From Paragordius varius (taxonomy: Eukaryota > Nematomorpha): a stretch of 64,000 nt of DNA. The translations under genes were made by a program, and so were the position numbers. Numbering within the stretch: the first letter of the stretch is position 1; every line of letters begins with the position of its first letter. The notes beneath the pieces were generated by a model, which made no database searches, was not told where the DNA came from, and saw nothing but the letters and a program-made list of their open reading frames with translations. This document shows, piece after piece, positions 62,812 to 64,000 of this stretch. The DNA lies in the NCBI GenBank assembly GCA_964247055.1, contig OZ176053.1, positions 8,928,001 to 8,992,000 of the forward strand. Reading direction: 5' to 3'.

Positions 62812-64000
62812 TATAAAAATGGAAAATGCTGGCTTTGTGAGTTACCGGCCAACCGGTAGACCAATTCAAATCCAAATGAAAAATATGACCCCGACAATAG
62901 CTTCGCCCTTTTTTAGGCCCCCAGTTTAGACCCACCCCGTGTAAAAACGAGTTAAATCGTGTCTTTGAGACAATTTTCCAGAAAACGTGTTGAATCATTT
63001 GATTTCAAATATGATTTTTTTTTACTTATTTTTGATTCCACACATAGTCGGCTCGCTTTTTTAATTTAGGCTCTCTTTTTACCCTCTCCCCCCGTAAAAT
63101 GCCAAAATAATTTTTTGAATCTATTATTCGCCAAAAATATGAGACCGTAAAAATTCAATAAGGATTCCACGTATTCCTCGTTAAAAGGCAAAAATTTTAA
63201 TCAAACGTTTTGATGATAGCTGCTGGGTAAGGAGCTACCTGCTAAAAACTGATCCGTCATATGGAAAGTGGTGGCTTTGTGATCTGTTTCCGAAAAACCG
63301 GTAGACCCATTCAAATCCAAATGTCGAAAAAATATAATCATTAATGAAAGCCTCGACAATAGCTTCGCCCTTTTTTTGAAATAGGCCCCCAGTTCGGGCC
63401 CACCCCGTGTGAAAAATGGTTTTTGAAAACAAGTCCACAAAAATCGTTTCTTTAAGACAATTTTCCAGAGAACGTGTTGGACCATTCAATTTCAAATATG
63501 ATTTTTGTTTAGTTATTTTCGATTGCGCCGAACATAGTCGTCTCGCTTTTTTAATTTAGGCCCTCCTATTACCCGCTTTCCCCGTAAAATGCCATTTTTT
63601 AAAAAAAATAATTTTTTGATTTCGCCCAAAGTATGAGACCGTAAAATTCAATAAGGATTTCACGTATTTCCTGTTAAGAGGCAAAAATTTTAGTCACGCG
63701 TTTCTTTGATGATAGCTGCTGGGTAAGGAGCTACCCGCGAAAAACTGACCCGTCATATCGAAATAGCGTGTTTTTGGGGCCAAATTTCAGAAAACCTAAC
63801 AGGCCATACGAGTTCAATAGTTCCTTAAAGTATTACCCGTAAAAATATTGTTTTATTATTTATTTATCTATCATATGTATTGGATATTAAAAAATATATG
63901 GATAATAAAACATTATTTATGGTCATCTATATATTTATAAAAATGGAAAATGCTGGCTTAGTGAACTGTTTCCGGAAAACCGGTAGACCCATTCAAATCC
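62812..64000. repeat. Tandem repeat of about 450-500 bp reaching the window edge
   Basis: Units begin near 62812, 63261 and 63941. Each starts with ATGGAAAATGCTGGCTT (or close), then ACCGGTAGACC, CAATAGCTTCGCCC and GGCCCCCAGTT, CCACCCCGTGT, GATAGCTGCTGGGTAAGGAG. The second and third starts are separated by an extra segment (about 63765-63940). Short open frames here are repeat shadows, not genes. It continues past 64000. Confidence 0.8.

Noticed and set aside
62753-63495. Minus-strand frames of 81-94 residues near the right edge
   Set aside because: They recur unit by unit in a tandem repeat and match no protein family.
1-64000. LTR retroelements, Polintons or other virus-like elements
   Set aside because: I looked for protease, integrase, capsid and long direct terminal repeats and saw none; retroelements found are LINE and Penelope-like only.

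Overview
The window is very AT-rich animal nuclear DNA. It holds metazoan-type TAF3, two SLC16-family carriers, ARPC4 and DHX34. Their exons are separated by two classes of intron: ultra-short ones of 21-26 nt and long ones packed with mobile elements. Introns this short beside ordinary ones are a known feature of dicyemid mesozoans, so I suspect a reduced spiralian parasite of that kind, but this is inference. No rRNA, tRNA, CRISPR array or LTR element was recognised.

Layout. 300-10666 (+) is TAF3 in 23 exons, from an N-terminal histone fold to a C-terminal H3K4me3-type PHD finger. A dead antisense LINE sits in intron 18. 15692-20315 (+) is a 664-residue SLC16-like carrier. 21.3-31.5 kb is a nest of mobile elements: a LINE interrupted by a 4-kb hAT transposon (perfect 8-bp target duplication), followed by two head-to-head fragments of a Penelope-like element. 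32664-33239 (-) is ARPC4 with three introns of 21-25 nt; its first coding exon is the ATG alone. 33.2-44.2 kb is gene-poor and holds hAT remnants, a MITE with short palindromic repeats at its ends, an unidentified membrane-protein trace on the minus strand, and a 2.5-kb array of repeats in alternating orientation. 44235-49577 (+) is a second SLC16-like carrier with the same intron positions and phases as the first. 54688-62659 (+) is a DHX34-like DEAH helicase whose introns hold another antisense LINE, TA-flanked MITEs, a MITE-satellite-MITE composite and a hAT MITE. The right edge is a tandem repeat.

The host genes do not form a pathway. They cover transcription initiation (TAF3), membrane transport (SLC16 pair), actin nucleation (ARPC4) and mRNA surveillance (DHX34). 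The two SLC16 genes look like an old tandem duplication later separated by transposon growth. Exon joins were chosen by reading phase and family conservation. The TAF3, SLC16, ARPC4 and DHX34 models all sum to whole codons. The right end of DHX34 is the least certain point.
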